From Flavobacteriaceae bacterium PS02334 (GTDB taxonomy: Bacteria > Bacteroidota > Bacteroidia > Flavobacteriales > Flavobacteriaceae), in the NCBI GenBank assembly GCA_029959295.1, contig JASCOH010000005.1, positions 186,001-250,000 on the forward strand: a DNA stretch of 64,000 nucleotides. Direction: 5' to 3'. Positions 51,382 through 60,601 of the stretch are shown here, piece after piece. Numbering within the stretch: position 1 is the first letter of the stretch; every line of letters starts with the position of its first letter. The notes under the pieces were generated by a model. It had not been told where the DNA came from and did no database searches. It saw nothing but the letters and a program-made list of their open reading frames with translations. The translations under genes and the position numbers were made by a program.

Positions 51382-52632
51382 TTAGTTTATAATGTTTTCT
51401 GAAGTTGCAATTCCTCTTCCCACGACTCTGTCATATCTTTCATTCATTCCTCGATAATATACAATTACCTGGTAATCATTTAAAGTTTGGTAAAAATTGC
51501 CGTCAACTGCATTTTCATGATCGATTTTTCCAGCTTTATTTGCGATTACATATTGATAGTTTGTAAATCCTTGCTTGATGACCAACGCCTTTTCATATTT
51601 TCCGGTTTTGGTGTTGAAATCCATCTTGTTTTCCTCTCCCAAAGCATAATTATTGAACATTCCGTTGATGTAAATATTGTCTTTTCCGAAATAAGCCGGA
51701 GCGTCTAAAATGAAAAATACCCAAGCATAATCAGCTTCCACTTCATTATTCTGGACGTTGAAATTGTTAACCAAAAAATTTCCGTTAATATCTGGGTTAT
51801 AAGTATAGACTTGATTTCCACGCGCCTGATTTATATACAAATGCGAATGGTAAAGCTCTTTTGATTCCACATAATTTACGTTATTGGCATTTCCTCGGAT
51901 GTCTTTATTCTCGAAATATAAAAACTCATTTCCTCCCCAAAATTGGGTTTCCTTGTCATATTTGTAAATCAGGTCATTTCCAAGGGTATATTGGGGCTTG
52001 ATGTTATTGATTACATTGTTCATCTGGCCATTTTGCATTAATGTCACTTTCACGCTTTGCAACGGATTTATGAAGGTAATGTTGCTAGATTTTACAGCAA
52101 AATCAAGGTTGTGCATGAAATTAATAGTCTTGATATCACGAGATCTTTTTATCTGAAGCGGCACGCTAACCATATCTTCAAACAAGATAAATTTTCTGGA
52201 AAAAACAACTTCTCTGTCTTCATTCAAAATTTTCAGCATATAATTTCCTGTGACTCTAAACTGCGTGAATTTATTGGGAAAAGAAAGTCTGTAATGAGAG
52301 TACAATTGCAAAGTATTAAAAGAGTTTTCATAATCCTGAATTCTTTGATTGTCAAATCCTTGGATGTATTCGCTTTTAACCAATTGCGACGGCGTCCAGT
52401 TGTAATCACAATGGCTTATTTCATAATAATAATTGGCTTCATTTCCATATAAATCATCAAATTGAAGCTGAAAAGAGTCATTCAAATTAAAAACAGGAAC
52501 GGCATTTTGTCCATTTTGAATGAAAGTTACCGTCTTGATATTAAACGGAGGCGCCACTTCTGTCAACGCTTGTGCACTGGAAAAATTATATATAAGAAAG
52601 CTGAAAAAGACGAATAGATAGTTCTTGTTCAT
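51382..52632 (-). CDS. Type IX secretion system plug protein (DUF5103)
   Basis: A 416-residue protein with a signal peptide (1-20, ending SSAQA). The sequence (FNIKTVTFIQNGQNAVPVFNL, CDYNWTPSQLVKSEYIQGFD, YSHYRLSFPNKFTQF, YAWVFFILDAP) matches the DUF5103 family. A member of this family was found as the plug that closes the periplasmic side of the SprA translocon in T9SS. I therefore call it the plug; assignment is by family recognition only. It has its own promoter, and T9SS substrates are encoded in this window at 11.2 and 28.1 kb. Confidence 0.85.
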   Translation of the reverse strand: MNKNYLFVFFSFLIYNFSSAQALTEVAPPFNIKTVTFIQNGQNAVPVFNLNDSFQLQFDDLYGNEANYYYEISHCDYNWTPSQLVKSEYIQGFDNQRIQDYENSFNTLQLYSHYRLSFPNKFTQFRVTGNYMLKILNEDREVVFSRKFILFEDMVSVPLQIKRSRDIKTINFMHNLDFAVKSSNITFINPLQSVKVTLMQNGQMNNVINNIKPQYTLGNDLIYKYDKETQFWGGNEFLYFENKDIRGNANNVNYVESKELYHSHLYINQARGNQVYTYNPDINGNFLVNNFNVQNNEVEADYAWVFFILDAPAYFGKDNIYINGMFNNYALGEENKMDFNTKTGKYEKALVIKQGFTNYQYVIANKAGKIDHENAVDGNFYQTLNDYQVIVYYRGMNERYDRVVGRGIATSENIIN

Positions 52633-52657
52633 GTGAAGGAAATTATTTTTTATATAA

Positions 52658-52665
52658 CAAATATA
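52658..52665 (-). promoter_or_regulatory. Candidate -7 element for the T9SS plug gene
   Basis: TATATTTG on the minus strand matches TAnnTTTG, 25 bases upstream of the ATG at 52632. Confidence 0.5.
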
Positions 52666-52751
52666 AGCTATTTTAATTGTGCGAGAATTATGCCAAATTC
52701 ATGTTTTCATTAGATTATTACTAAAATCATCAATAAGAGTAAATTTCGTGC

Positions 52752-52781
52752 ATAAAAAAACCTGATGAAAATCAGGCTTAA
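52752..52781 (-). terminator. Terminator downstream of the methyltransferase
   Basis: CCTGAT (52761-52766) pairs with ATCAGG (52771-52776) around GAAA. The U-run (seven T) lies on the minus strand. Confidence 0.85.
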
Positions 52782-52785
52782 TTTC

Positions 52786-53553
52786 TTAGTTTTTATAGCA
52801 AACTGGAATGATTTCTCCCTTCGCCAAACAATATCTTTCTACTAATTCGTAGTCTAATTTCTTCGTATAATCTTCTTCAATTACGGAAAATCCGATACTT
52901 CTTAATTTCTCAAAATAGTCTCTCCCATAAACACGAACGTGGTCGTATTGTCCAAAAATCCTTGCTCTTTCTTTTTGATCCGTAATTGTATTGTCTTCAA
53001 AAGTTCTCTCGCGATTCAAATCTTGCGGAATCTGAAAAATCCCCATTCCGCCAGGTTTCAAGACGCGATATAATTCTTGCATTGCCTTTGTGTCATCCGG
53101 AATATGCTCTAAAACATGGTTGCACAAAATCACGTCATAGGAATTGTCTTCAAAAGGCAAATCGCAAATATCAGCTTTCACATCCGCCAACGGCGAAAAT
53201 AAATCTGTAGTCGTATACTCTAGATTTTTCTGTTTTCTAAACAATTTATAAAAAGCCTGTTCTGGAGCAAAGTGCAAGACTTTTTTCGGAGCTGTAAAAA
53301 AATCAGTCTCCTTATTTAAATATAGCCAAAGCAAACGGTGTCTTTCCAATGATAAAGTACTCGGCGACAAAACATTATTGCGCTGTGTTCCATATCCGTA
53401 AGGCAAGAAATTCTTAAAACTTCTCCCATCAATCGGATCAGTATATTTTTTTCCCTTCAAGGCAAAAGCCAAAACTGGACGAATCACATAACTCAGCCGA
53501 ATTAATATTGGGCGAGGAATTGTATTGAGGATGAATTTAAAAAGTTTCTTCAT
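52786..53553 (-). CDS. Class I SAM-dependent methyltransferase
   Basis: A 255-residue methyltransferase of the Methyltransf_11 type. VLHFAPEQAFYKLF stands where the SAM-binding glycine loop is expected, and TTDLFSP is the acidic end of strand 2. DICDLPFEDNSYDVILCNHVLEHI and RVLKPGGMGIFQIP are the classical strand 4/5 motifs. The N-terminal 60 residues hold a basic region and FLPYGYG. The substrate is unknown. Its ATG overlaps the map stop codon (TAATG), so the two are translationally coupled. Confidence 0.88.
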   Translation of the reverse strand: MKKLFKFILNTIPRPILIRLSYVIRPVLAFALKGKKYTDPIDGRSFKNFLPYGYGTQRNNVLSPSTLSLERHRLLWLYLNKETDFFTAPKKVLHFAPEQAFYKLFRKQKNLEYTTTDLFSPLADVKADICDLPFEDNSYDVILCNHVLEHIPDDTKAMQELYRVLKPGGMGIFQIPQDLNRERTFEDNTITDQKERARIFGQYDHVRVYGRDYFEKLRSIGFSVIEEDYTKKLDYELVERYCLAKGEIIPVCYKN

Positions 53554-54374
53554 TATGAAATTACCAAAGGTATTCTCCTAAACTCATCTTCTTCATTACT
53601 CTCAATCCCCAAAGCCTTATAAATATAAGCAAAAGTTGAAAGCAATTCAGGTTTTCCGTCGATTAAAGCCACGTCATGTTCAAAATGGGCACTCGGTTTT
53701 CCGTCGGCCGTTAAAATTGTCCAGCCGTCTTTTAACTGTCGTATATTTCTAGTTCCCATATTAATCATCGGCTCAATTGCGACAACCATTCCTTCTATAA
53801 ACATTTTTCCGCGACCGCGTTTTCCATAATTTGGCATTTCAGGATCTTCGTGCATTTTTTGTCCCAAACCGTGTCCTACCAACTCACGAACCACGCCATA
53901 TCCGTGCGCTTCTGTATATTTTTGAATTGCATTTCCAACATCTTCCACGCGGTTTCCTGCTTTGAATTCACGGATTCCGACATACAAAGATTCTTTTGTA
54001 ACCTGCAATAATTTTTTAACTTCCGGAGCCACTTCTCCTATTTCAAAAGAATAGGCGTGGTCGCCATGATAGCCATTTTTAAAAGCACCGCAATCTACAG
54101 AAATTACGTCGCCACTTTCCAAAGGTTTGTCATTCGGAATTCCGTGTACAACCTGCGCATTCGGACTCATGCAAAGTGAATTAGGGAAATCATAAAGTCC
54201 CAAAAAACTCGGAACTGCGCCATGATCTCTGATGAATTCTTCTGCTAATTTGTCTAAATATAAAGTCGTCACGCCAGGCTTGATTTCGCCTGCAATCATT
54301 CCTAAAGTCTTCGAAACGATCAGAGCACTTTCGCGCATCAGCTCAATTTCTTCTCTGGTTTTTTGGATAATCAT
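53553..54374 (-). CDS. map: Type I methionine aminopeptidase
   Basis: Removes the N-terminal methionine from nascent proteins. It is 273 residues. His77 (QVVHGIP) and the metal ligands Asp94 (SVDCG), Asp105 (YHGDHA), His168 (VGHGLGQ) and Glu201 (AIEPMI) have the spacing of E. coli MetAP, and EHDV near the end supplies the last Glu. A promoter precedes it, and the downstream methyltransferase overlaps it by 1 base. Confidence 0.97.
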   Translation of the reverse strand: MIIQKTREEIELMRESALIVSKTLGMIAGEIKPGVTTLYLDKLAEEFIRDHGAVPSFLGLYDFPNSLCMSPNAQVVHGIPNDKPLESGDVISVDCGAFKNGYHGDHAYSFEIGEVAPEVKKLLQVTKESLYVGIREFKAGNRVEDVGNAIQKYTEAHGYGVVRELVGHGLGQKMHEDPEMPNYGKRGRGKMFIEGMVVAIEPMINMGTRNIRQLKDGWTILTADGKPSAHFEHDVALIDGKPELLSTFAYIYKALGIESNEEDEFRRIPLVIS

Positions 54375-54392
54375 AATTCAAAATTTGAAATG

Positions 54393-54400
54393 CAAAAGTA
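54393..54400 (-). promoter_or_regulatory. Candidate -7 element for map
   Basis: TACTTTTG on the minus strand matches TAnnTTTG, 18 bases upstream of the ATG at 54374. Confidence 0.5.
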
Positions 54401-54500
54401 CACATTTTTTATAAATTTTTTTCTGGAGCCTTTCTTAAGAATTTTTGGCAGAATTAAATATAAATAGCTAAATTCTGCTTGCATTAAAATTATTTCAAAT

Positions 54501-54534
54501 AAAAATGCCTGTCAGAAAAAAATCCCAACAGGCA
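54501..54534 (-). terminator. Terminator downstream of gpmI
   Basis: TGCCTGT (54506-54512) pairs with ACAGGCA (54528-54534) across a 15-base loop. A U-rich run (five T) lies on the minus strand. Confidence 0.65.
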
Positions 54535-54553
54535 AAATATCTTTACTTAAAAT

Positions 54554-56071
54554 CTATAATAAAGAATGTCTAGTCATCGCTTCTGGTTTTTCAACACCTA
54601 GTAAAGCTAAAATCGTAGGAGCGATATCGCCCAAAACGCCATCGTTAATATGTTTCAAATCTTTATCAACTAAAATAATCGGCACAGGATTCGTTGTGTG
54701 TGCTGTATTTGGGCTTCCGTCAGGATTTATCATTGTTTCGCAGTTTCCATGATCGGCGATTACGATAGTAGTATAACCGTGTGCCAAAGCTGTCGTAATT
54801 ACTTTTTCAGCACACTTATCAACTGCTTCACAAGCTTTTATCGCAGCTTCCATGACGCCTGTATGTCCGACCATGTCGCCGTTTGCAAAATTCAAGCATA
54901 CAAAATCAACTTCTTCTTTTTCCAATTCAGGAACCAAAGCATCAGCCAATTCAAAAGCGCTCATTTCGGGCTGTAAATCATAAGTTGCAACCTTTGGAGA
55001 ATTTTTTAAGATTCGAGATTCGCCCACAAACGGCGCTTCTCTTCCGCCAGAAAAGAAAAATGTCACGTGCGGATATTTCTCGGTTTCTGCAATTCGGATC
55101 TGTTTCTTTCCGTTTTTCTCTAAAACTTCGCCTAGAGTTTCGGTAATATTGTCTTTGTCATAAATTACGTGCATTCCCACAAAACTGTCATCATAATTAG
55201 TCATTGTCACATAATACAAATTCAATTTGTGCATATTTTGCTCGTGGCAATCATTCTGGGTAAGCACTTCTGTTAATTGTCTGCCGCGGTCAGTTCTGAA
55301 ATTGAAGAAAACTACAACGTCATCATTTTTAAGCGTCGCAATCGCATTATTATCGTTGTCAACCATCACGATCGGTTCGATAAATTCATCTGTCACATCA
55401 TTTTTATAGCAGTCTTGAATCGAACTTACCGCATTTTGAGAAGGTGTTCCAGTTCCGTTTACCAATAAATCGTATGCTTTTTTTACTCTTTCCCAGCGCT
55501 TGTCGCGATCCATTGCAAAATAGCGTCCTATTACAGAAGCCAATTTTGCAGTCGTGTTTTCCATGTGATTTTCTATTTCCGAAATAAAACGAACTCCAGA
55601 TCTCGGATCTACATCGCGTCCGTCAGTAAATGCGTGAACAAAAACTTTTTGCAATCCTGCCTCTTGTGAGGCATCGATCAAGCCTTTCAAATGTTCGATG
55701 TGAGAATGAACGCCTCCGTCAGAAACTAATCCTAAAAAGTGAACGCTTTTATTGTTTTCTTTGGCATAAGCAAAAGCATCGGCAAGTGCTTTTTCCTTAC
55801 TTAAAGTTTTGTTTTCTACCGCCAAATTGATCTTAACCAAATCTTGATAAATAATTCTTCCGGCACCAAGATTCATGTGCCCCACTTCAGAATTTCCCAT
55901 CTGGCCTTCAGGAAGTCCAACATTTAAGCCATCCGTTCGAAGCGAAGCATTTGCATATTTTGTATATAAACTATTGATGAAAGGAATGTTTGCATTGTCA
56001 ATTGCGGAAACTTTTGGATCTGGAGATTTTCCCCATCCGTCCAAAATCATTAGGATAACTTTTTTATTCAT
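54554..56071 (-). CDS. gpmI: 2,3-bisphosphoglycerate-independent phosphoglycerate mutase
   Basis: Interconverts 3- and 2-phosphoglycerate in glycolysis with two Mn ions. It is 505 residues from the ATG at 56071 (MNKKVILMILDGWG). A start 17 codons earlier lacks support. The phosphoserine is Ser61 in EGQMGNSEVGHMNLGAG. Metal motifs include LDGWG, HAFTDGRDVDPRSG, FANGDMVGHTG and VIADHGNCE. Single gene with a clear promoter and terminator. Confidence 0.96.
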   Translation of the reverse strand: MNKKVILMILDGWGKSPDPKVSAIDNANIPFINSLYTKYANASLRTDGLNVGLPEGQMGNSEVGHMNLGAGRIIYQDLVKINLAVENKTLSKEKALADAFAYAKENNKSVHFLGLVSDGGVHSHIEHLKGLIDASQEAGLQKVFVHAFTDGRDVDPRSGVRFISEIENHMENTTAKLASVIGRYFAMDRDKRWERVKKAYDLLVNGTGTPSQNAVSSIQDCYKNDVTDEFIEPIVMVDNDNNAIATLKNDDVVVFFNFRTDRGRQLTEVLTQNDCHEQNMHKLNLYYVTMTNYDDSFVGMHVIYDKDNITETLGEVLEKNGKKQIRIAETEKYPHVTFFFSGGREAPFVGESRILKNSPKVATYDLQPEMSAFELADALVPELEKEEVDFVCLNFANGDMVGHTGVMEAAIKACEAVDKCAEKVITTALAHGYTTIVIADHGNCETMINPDGSPNTAHTTNPVPIILVDKDLKHINDGVLGDIAPTILALLGVEKPEAMTRHSLL

Positions 56072-56159
56072 GATGCTAAAATATTTCGATAAATCATTCT
56101 GTTCTTTCAATAAACCATCCAATTATTGGATTTTTGTAGGCATAAAAGAACCTGTTTTG

Positions 56160-56187
56160 CAAATTTAATCATTTAATTTTCCTTCAA
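56160..56187 (-). promoter_or_regulatory. Promoter of gpmI
   Basis: On the minus strand TTG (56185-56187), a 17-base spacer, then TAAATTTG (56160-56167). A complete Bacteroidota -33/-7 pair implying a leader of about 80 bases. Confidence 0.6.
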
Positions 56188-56452
56188 CCGCTAATATTTT
56201 CTGAAATTTATTTTTGTTTAAATCGTTTTTATTTCTCTGTAAGAATAAAGCAGGTGAAGGATTGAAAACAGTAATGATAAGGTGTTTTTAAAATTCTTAC
56301 AAAGAATCAATTTAGATGTAAGAAAAGAATATAATATATAGATATTCAATAGTTTGGCAATATTATTGCCTTATTTGCGTTATTAAATGTGTATCTCAAA
56401 AATTTACCGAAATCGTTTTTTGTTAAAAAATGCAATTTTAAGATACTGAAAT

Positions 56453-56482
56453 TTTGATAGTTAATATTTTTTAATACTTTTG
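56453..56482 (+). promoter_or_regulatory. Promoter of the YkuD_2 L,D-transpeptidase
   Basis: TTTG (56453-56456), an 18-base spacer, then TACTTTTG (56475-56482). A complete -33/-7 pair about 40 bases before the ATG at 56523. Confidence 0.62.
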
Positions 56483-56522
56483 GCTTTCCCCCGGTGTCAA
56501 AATTTTAACCCAAACATTTTCA

Positions 56523-57233
56523 ATGATTTATAAGATTTTACCTGTATTGATGTTTTTTTGCTCAACATTTACCACAAATGGAAGCAAAACGGAAACTCCA
56601 AAAAAATTAATAGCGGCAACTTCAAAATCTGCATTCGAGATGAAAGCAGAATCAATTTACAGCAGCTTACATTCTAATAATCTCACTCTTCCAAAGATGG
56701 AGAGTTTTGCAAAAGCACTTCAAGGTTTTTACAATTTGAAGGAAAAAGGAATTGTTACAAAAAATATTTTAACGTTGGTTGATTTTAGCCTTTCTTCAAA
56801 CACAAAGCGTTTGTGGATCATTGATATGTCAACAAACACAGTACTTTACAATTCACTTGTAGCGCACGGAAGAAATACGGGCGAAGAATTTGCAAATGCA
56901 TTTTCAAATGCAGGTTCCTCTTTTAAAAGCAGTTTAGGCTTTTATGCAACAGGTGAAGTTTACCAAGGAAAACACGGACTTTCGCTTCGTCTTGACGGAT
57001 TGGAAAGAGGAATAAATGACAATGCAAGAAGCAGAGCCGTTGTAATTCACGGAGCTGATTATGTGTCAGAATCATTTATCAAAAGCCAAGGAAGATTAGG
57101 CAGAAGCCAAGGCTGTCCGGCACTTCCAGTTGGAATTACTAAAGAAATCATCAACTTGATTAAAGACAAATCTTGCCTTTTCATCTATCATCCTTCAATG
57201 AACTACCAAGCACAGACTAAATTATTGTCTTAA
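56523..57233 (+). CDS. Murein L,D-transpeptidase catalytic domain family protein (YkuD_2 type)
   Basis: A 236-residue secreted protein with an N-terminal signal sequence (about 1-20). The catalytic region has His176 (VVIHGADYVS) and Cys198 (RSQGCPALP), matching the YkuD_2 (PF13645-like) form of L,D-transpeptidase rather than the classical HxGT...SHGC form. Preceding strands LTLVDFSLSSNTKRLWIID support this. It probably makes 3-3 cross-links or attaches proteins to peptidoglycan. The last 12 bases overlap the convergent YcbB-like gene. Confidence 0.92.
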   Translation: MIYKILPVLMFFCSTFTTNGSKTETPKKLIAATSKSAFEMKAESIYSSLHSNNLTLPKMESFAKALQGFYNLKEKGIVTKNILTLVDFSLSSNTKRLWIIDMSTNTVLYNSLVAHGRNTGEEFANAFSNAGSSFKSSLGFYATGEVYQGKHGLSLRLDGLERGINDNARSRAVVIHGADYVSESFIKSQGRLGRSQGCPALPVGITKEIINLIKDKSCLFIYHPSMNYQAQTKLLS

Positions 57234-58802
57234 TTTGGCATAAAGCGAAGCATCGAGATCATAAATATCTGGTGTGAAATAAAGCAAACCCTTATCGCTC
57301 CAAGCGGTCCAATATAACTGATGAATAAAAATGTCACTTTTGAAGGTGGCATTTTTTGTTTTTTCAGTCTTCAAGGTTTCCGTGATTTTCTCCACATTCC
57401 AATTCTTTTTGTCGTCTAAAAGATATTCGGTCAATTCTAGCGGATCTTGAACTCTGACGCAACCTGAACTTAAAGAACGGTCGGTTTTTTCGAAATATTC
57501 CTTGTGATTGGTGTCGTGAAGATATACGGAGAAATTATTAGGAAAGATGATTTTAACCATTCCCAAAGAATTGTAAGTTCCCGGACTTTGAACATAACGG
57601 TATTTTTTGGCATTCGCCGGATTCCAGCTCCACGGATTCACTTCTTTGCCTTGCTGGTTGTAAATCGTAATGTTTTTTCCTTTCAGGTAATTTCGATTTT
57701 TCATCATCGACGGAATAATATCTTCCTTTAATATAGTAGGGGGAACCGTCCAAGTTGGGTTGAAAACGGCGTAAGATAACTTCGAAGAAAGAATCGGCGT
57801 TTTTCTAGCAGCCGTCCCCACAATCACATTGTGCGTTCTCGTCGTGTCGCTTTTAAAAACGGTTCGCAACTTATATTCTGGAATATTTACGATAATATAA
57901 TGCTCGCCCATTTCTTTTGGAAACCATCTCCAGCGCTCCATATTGGCGATAATTTGTTTTTTTCGGATGTCTTTTGAAACGTTTAATTGTGCTAAAGTTC
58001 CTTTTCCAATAATTCCATCGGGTTCTAAACCGTGGCGAAGCTGAAATTTCTTGACCGCATTTTGAGTTTCGGCATCATATAAATTTGTAAATGCCTGCGG
58101 ATTTTTCAAGTCGTTCCAATACGCAAGTCTTTTTTTGATTGAAATAAAAGTTTTGCTGGTGTCATTTGGCTTTAAATTTCGAAGAAACTCAATGTTTTTC
58201 AAAGTGTCTTCTGGAAATTGATTGATCAAAACCAAGGCATTTTCCAGTCTTTTATAAACAGGATGATTCGGTTTTGCCTTTTCTATAATTGTTGACAGCG
58301 AATCTTTTTGCAAAGCATCAGAAATATTTTTGTGACTATCTGATTTTGCTATTTTTAAATCCCAATCATCATATAATTTCTTCGGATTTAATTTTCCGAA
58401 AGACAAATCTGAAATATATTTTTCAAGAGAAGTGGTCAGCAATAAGTCATAATCTGTGATTTCTTTTTCAGAAAGCGAATCGATTCTTTTCTCGTTTGCC
58501 AAGATTTTTGAAAGCTGATAATCTTCCGGATTTAAGCCTTCTTTTTCTGCATTTGCAATGGCTTCAGCGGCGGTTTTTCTTTTTTCTGCCGTATTCCAAA
58601 CACTGCAAAATCCGTTGAGCTTATAAAAAGAATAAAGCGGTTTGTTTTTTAATAAAGCAACAGAATCCATTGAGCCAGTTGGTGTTTCGGTCTTGAATTC
58701 TTGATTTAAAAATGATTTGTTTGTCTGCGATACAATAAATTTTTTCTCCGCGCAAGCAGAAAATAGAAGGACCAGAATAATAGAAGAGTAATATTTATAC
58801 AT
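57222..58802 (-). CDS. L,D-transpeptidase, YcbB/LdtD-like lipoprotein
   Basis: A 526-residue periplasmic enzyme with a lipobox (LLFSAC, Cys17). It has an N-terminal scaffold domain (about 60-240), a peptidoglycan-binding repeat (DAETQNAVKKFQLRHGLEPDG), then a YkuD domain (from about 290, MGEHYIIVNIPEYKLR) with catalytic Cys448 (DRSLSSGCVRV) and His in YLHDTNHKEYF. The order matches E. coli LdtD, and the lipid anchor suggests a membrane-tethered form. It lies next to the different YkuD_2 enzyme and is convergent with it. Confidence 0.93.
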   Translation of the reverse strand: MYKYYSSIILVLLFSACAEKKFIVSQTNKSFLNQEFKTETPTGSMDSVALLKNKPLYSFYKLNGFCSVWNTAEKRKTAAEAIANAEKEGLNPEDYQLSKILANEKRIDSLSEKEITDYDLLLTTSLEKYISDLSFGKLNPKKLYDDWDLKIAKSDSHKNISDALQKDSLSTIIEKAKPNHPVYKRLENALVLINQFPEDTLKNIEFLRNLKPNDTSKTFISIKKRLAYWNDLKNPQAFTNLYDAETQNAVKKFQLRHGLEPDGIIGKGTLAQLNVSKDIRKKQIIANMERWRWFPKEMGEHYIIVNIPEYKLRTVFKSDTTRTHNVIVGTAARKTPILSSKLSYAVFNPTWTVPPTILKEDIIPSMMKNRNYLKGKNITIYNQQGKEVNPWSWNPANAKKYRYVQSPGTYNSLGMVKIIFPNNFSVYLHDTNHKEYFEKTDRSLSSGCVRVQDPLELTEYLLDDKKNWNVEKITETLKTEKTKNATFKSDIFIHQLYWTAWSDKGLLYFTPDIYDLDASLYAKLRQ

Positions 58803-58879
58803 AGTAAAGGCGTGAATTCTTATATGAAGGTAGTAAAATTTGAGTATAAATGATTCTCATTTAGAGAACTTTTTGTATT

Positions 58880-59317
58880 TTAAAATCTCTTGAACATGAC
58901 AAAATGTTTTCCGATATCGCCGATGTCAAATGGTTGCCCGATGATTTCATATCCTAATTTTTGATAAAACGGAACCGCAATTTCGCGCGCATTAAACCAA
59001 ACTAAATCACCATTTCTGTTTTTTGCATTGCTTTCAGCATAATTTACCAGCTTTTCTCCAATTCCTTTTTTCTGAAAATTGGACAAAACTGCCATGCCTC
59101 GCAATTGAAATTGTTCTTTTTCTTCGAATAAATCTGAATTTGATTGGAATAAAGAAGCGATTCCTGCTAGATTTTCATCTTCAAAATAACCAAAGTGTTT
59201 TGTGGTTTCTAAATTATCGCCATCAAAATGACAAGTTTCAATATTTTTTCCGGGTCTTAAAACAGGCTGTCTAACCGAAAATGTCTCCAAAGTCGTAATC
59301 TCTTTAATCGAATGCAT
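58880..59317 (-). CDS. GNAT family N-acetyltransferase
   Basis: A 145-residue acetyltransferase. GNAT markers are GYFEDENLAGIASLF, QLRGMAVLSNFQKKGIGEKLV (acetyl-CoA loop QKKGIG), GDLVWFNAREIAVPFYQKLGYEIIG and the last strand HFVMFKRF. It resembles small-molecule GNATs with the N-terminal VRQPVLRPG segment. The substrate is unknown. It stands alone between the L,D-transpeptidase gene and tRNA-Gly. Confidence 0.88.
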   Translation of the reverse strand: MHSIKEITTLETFSVRQPVLRPGKNIETCHFDGDNLETTKHFGYFEDENLAGIASLFQSNSDLFEEKEQFQLRGMAVLSNFQKKGIGEKLVNYAESNAKNRNGDLVWFNAREIAVPFYQKLGYEIIGQPFDIGDIGKHFVMFKRF

Positions 59318-59444
59318 GATTTTTTTTAAATTTTTCTTCTTTAATTTTTTAAGATAACAATTTCATAATAAAAAGATTATGCCTGAAATTGTCTTATTTT
59401 GCAAAGATCGGCAAAAAAAAGTTGCAAATTTTTTTAAAAAAAAC

Positions 59445-59476
59445 TTGCAACAAAGAAATCTTTTGACGTATATTTG
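59445..59476 (+). promoter_or_regulatory. Promoter of tRNA-Gly (TCC)
   Basis: TTG (59445-59447), a 21-base spacer, then TATATTTG (59469-59476). This promoter lies 12 bases before the mature tRNA. Confidence 0.62.
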
Positions 59477-59488
59477 CACCGTTGAAAC

Positions 59489-59561
<73 letters not shown>

Positions 59562-59569
59562 CTTAGAGC

Positions 59570-59605
59570 AAAAACCTCAGTTGAAAAGCTGAGGTTTTTT
59601 TTTAT
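59570..59605 (+). terminator. Terminator downstream of tRNA-Gly (TCC)
   Basis: AAAACCTCAG (59571-59580) pairs with CTGAGGTTTT (59589-59598), followed by a T-run. Confidence 0.88.
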
Positions 59606-59659
59606 ATTGGTTTTTATTTCTACGGATGACTTAAAAGAAATAATAGCAAGAAATTAGTT

Positions 59660-59733
59660 TTGCCACAGATTAAAAAGAATTTCACGGATTTTTCAAGTAT
59701 AAAAATCATTTTTAATCCTTTAATCTGTGGCAA
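59660..59733. repeat. CACAGATT palindromic intergenic repeat, copy 3
   Basis: TTGCCACAGATTAAA (59660-59674) and its exact complement (59719-59733) are the same 15-base arms as at 16969-17042, 43 kb away. The core differs. It lies between tRNA-Gly and convergent pepE. Confidence 0.75.
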
Positions 59734-59740
59734 TTTCTAT

Positions 59741-60448
59741 TTATTTCAAATTACTCAAATCACTTCCAGTTTCTAATTCTTCAGGAGTCTGGTTTTGCTT
59801 AAAAAGTCTTGCTGGCAAATCTCCTTTTAAAATAATTTTATCACCTTTTACATCAAGCCAGCTTCCTTCGCGAAGTCCCAAAACAGGCAGGCTGTTAAAC
59901 GAATGAAATTCTTTGATTCGCGTTTCGCGCGTTTCGCCCATGTGTTTTGAATTCAAATCTGGATCTAAATAATGCGGATTCAAATTAAACGGAATCAATC
60001 CCAAAGTCTGAAAGCTCGGCGGATAAATAATCGGCATGTCGTTCGTGGTTTGCATCGTCAAGCCTGTAATATTGCTTCCCGCGCTGGTTCCTAAATAAGG
60101 AATTCCGTTTTTTACGGCGTCAGCCAAAACCTGCATGACTTTATTTTTATACAATTGGAAAACTAAAAGAAAAGTATTTCCGCCTCCCGTAAAAATTCCT
60201 TCAGCAGAATTAATCGCTTCTGTCGGATTTTCAAATTCATGAATTCCTTTGACTTCGATATTTATTTTGGCAAAAGCGTCGCTTACTTTTTTAGTATAAT
60301 CTTCATGTGAAATTCCGCTTGGCCTTGCATACGGAATAAAAAGTATGGTTTTTGCATCCTTAAAATGATTGGAAAGTTCAGGCAAAAGATAGTCCAGATA
60401 AGCTCCGTTGTGAAGCGTGGAAGTACTTGCAATAATTAGGTTTTTCAT
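59741..60448 (-). CDS. pepE: Dipeptidase E (S51 family alpha-aspartyl dipeptidase)
   Basis: Cytoplasmic serine dipeptidase that cleaves N-terminal Asp dipeptides. It is 235 residues. The catalytic Ser122 (LGTSAGSN), Asp137 (TTNDMP) and His159 (NPHYLDPD) are all offset by +2 from E. coli PepE (120/135/157). IFTGGGNTF is the other conserved segment. Single gene; the next gene is the divergent paralog array. Confidence 0.94.
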   Translation of the reverse strand: MKNLIIASTSTLHNGAYLDYLLPELSNHFKDAKTILFIPYARPSGISHEDYTKKVSDAFAKINIEVKGIHEFENPTEAINSAEGIFTGGGNTFLLVFQLYKNKVMQVLADAVKNGIPYLGTSAGSNITGLTMQTTNDMPIIYPPSFQTLGLIPFNLNPHYLDPDLNSKHMGETRETRIKEFHSFNSLPVLGLREGSWLDVKGDKIILKGDLPARLFKQNQTPEELETGSDLSNLK

Positions 60449-60547
60449 TTCTTGATTTTTGGAAAGGTAAAGTTACGAAGCTTTCAAATTTTAATTCATA
60501 TAAATCAGCAATTTACAATTAACAGAATTTTAGTACCTCATTGGCAA

Positions 60548-60555
60548 TAAATTTG
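60548..60555 (+). promoter_or_regulatory. Candidate -7 element for the tandem paralog array
   Basis: TAAATTTG matches TAnnTTTG, 46 bases upstream of the ATG at 60602. It is the only clear promoter before a run of overlapping genes. Confidence 0.45.
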
Positions 60556-60601
60556 GAAGATCATCGAATATTTTTACCGCAAGCAAACTCCCCCAGTGTA
60601 A

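Larger units (their letters stand above)
56072..56522. other. Divergent intergenic region gpmI / L,D-transpeptidase
   Basis: 451 bases. It holds the full gpmI promoter (56160-56187) and the full promoter of the L,D-transpeptidase (56453-56482). Between them is AT-rich sequence with no repeat, hairpin or ORF that I can support. Confidence 0.6.

Noticed and set aside
52057-52452. 131-codon open frame on the plus strand
   Set aside because: Antisense to the T9SS plug gene; no start signals.
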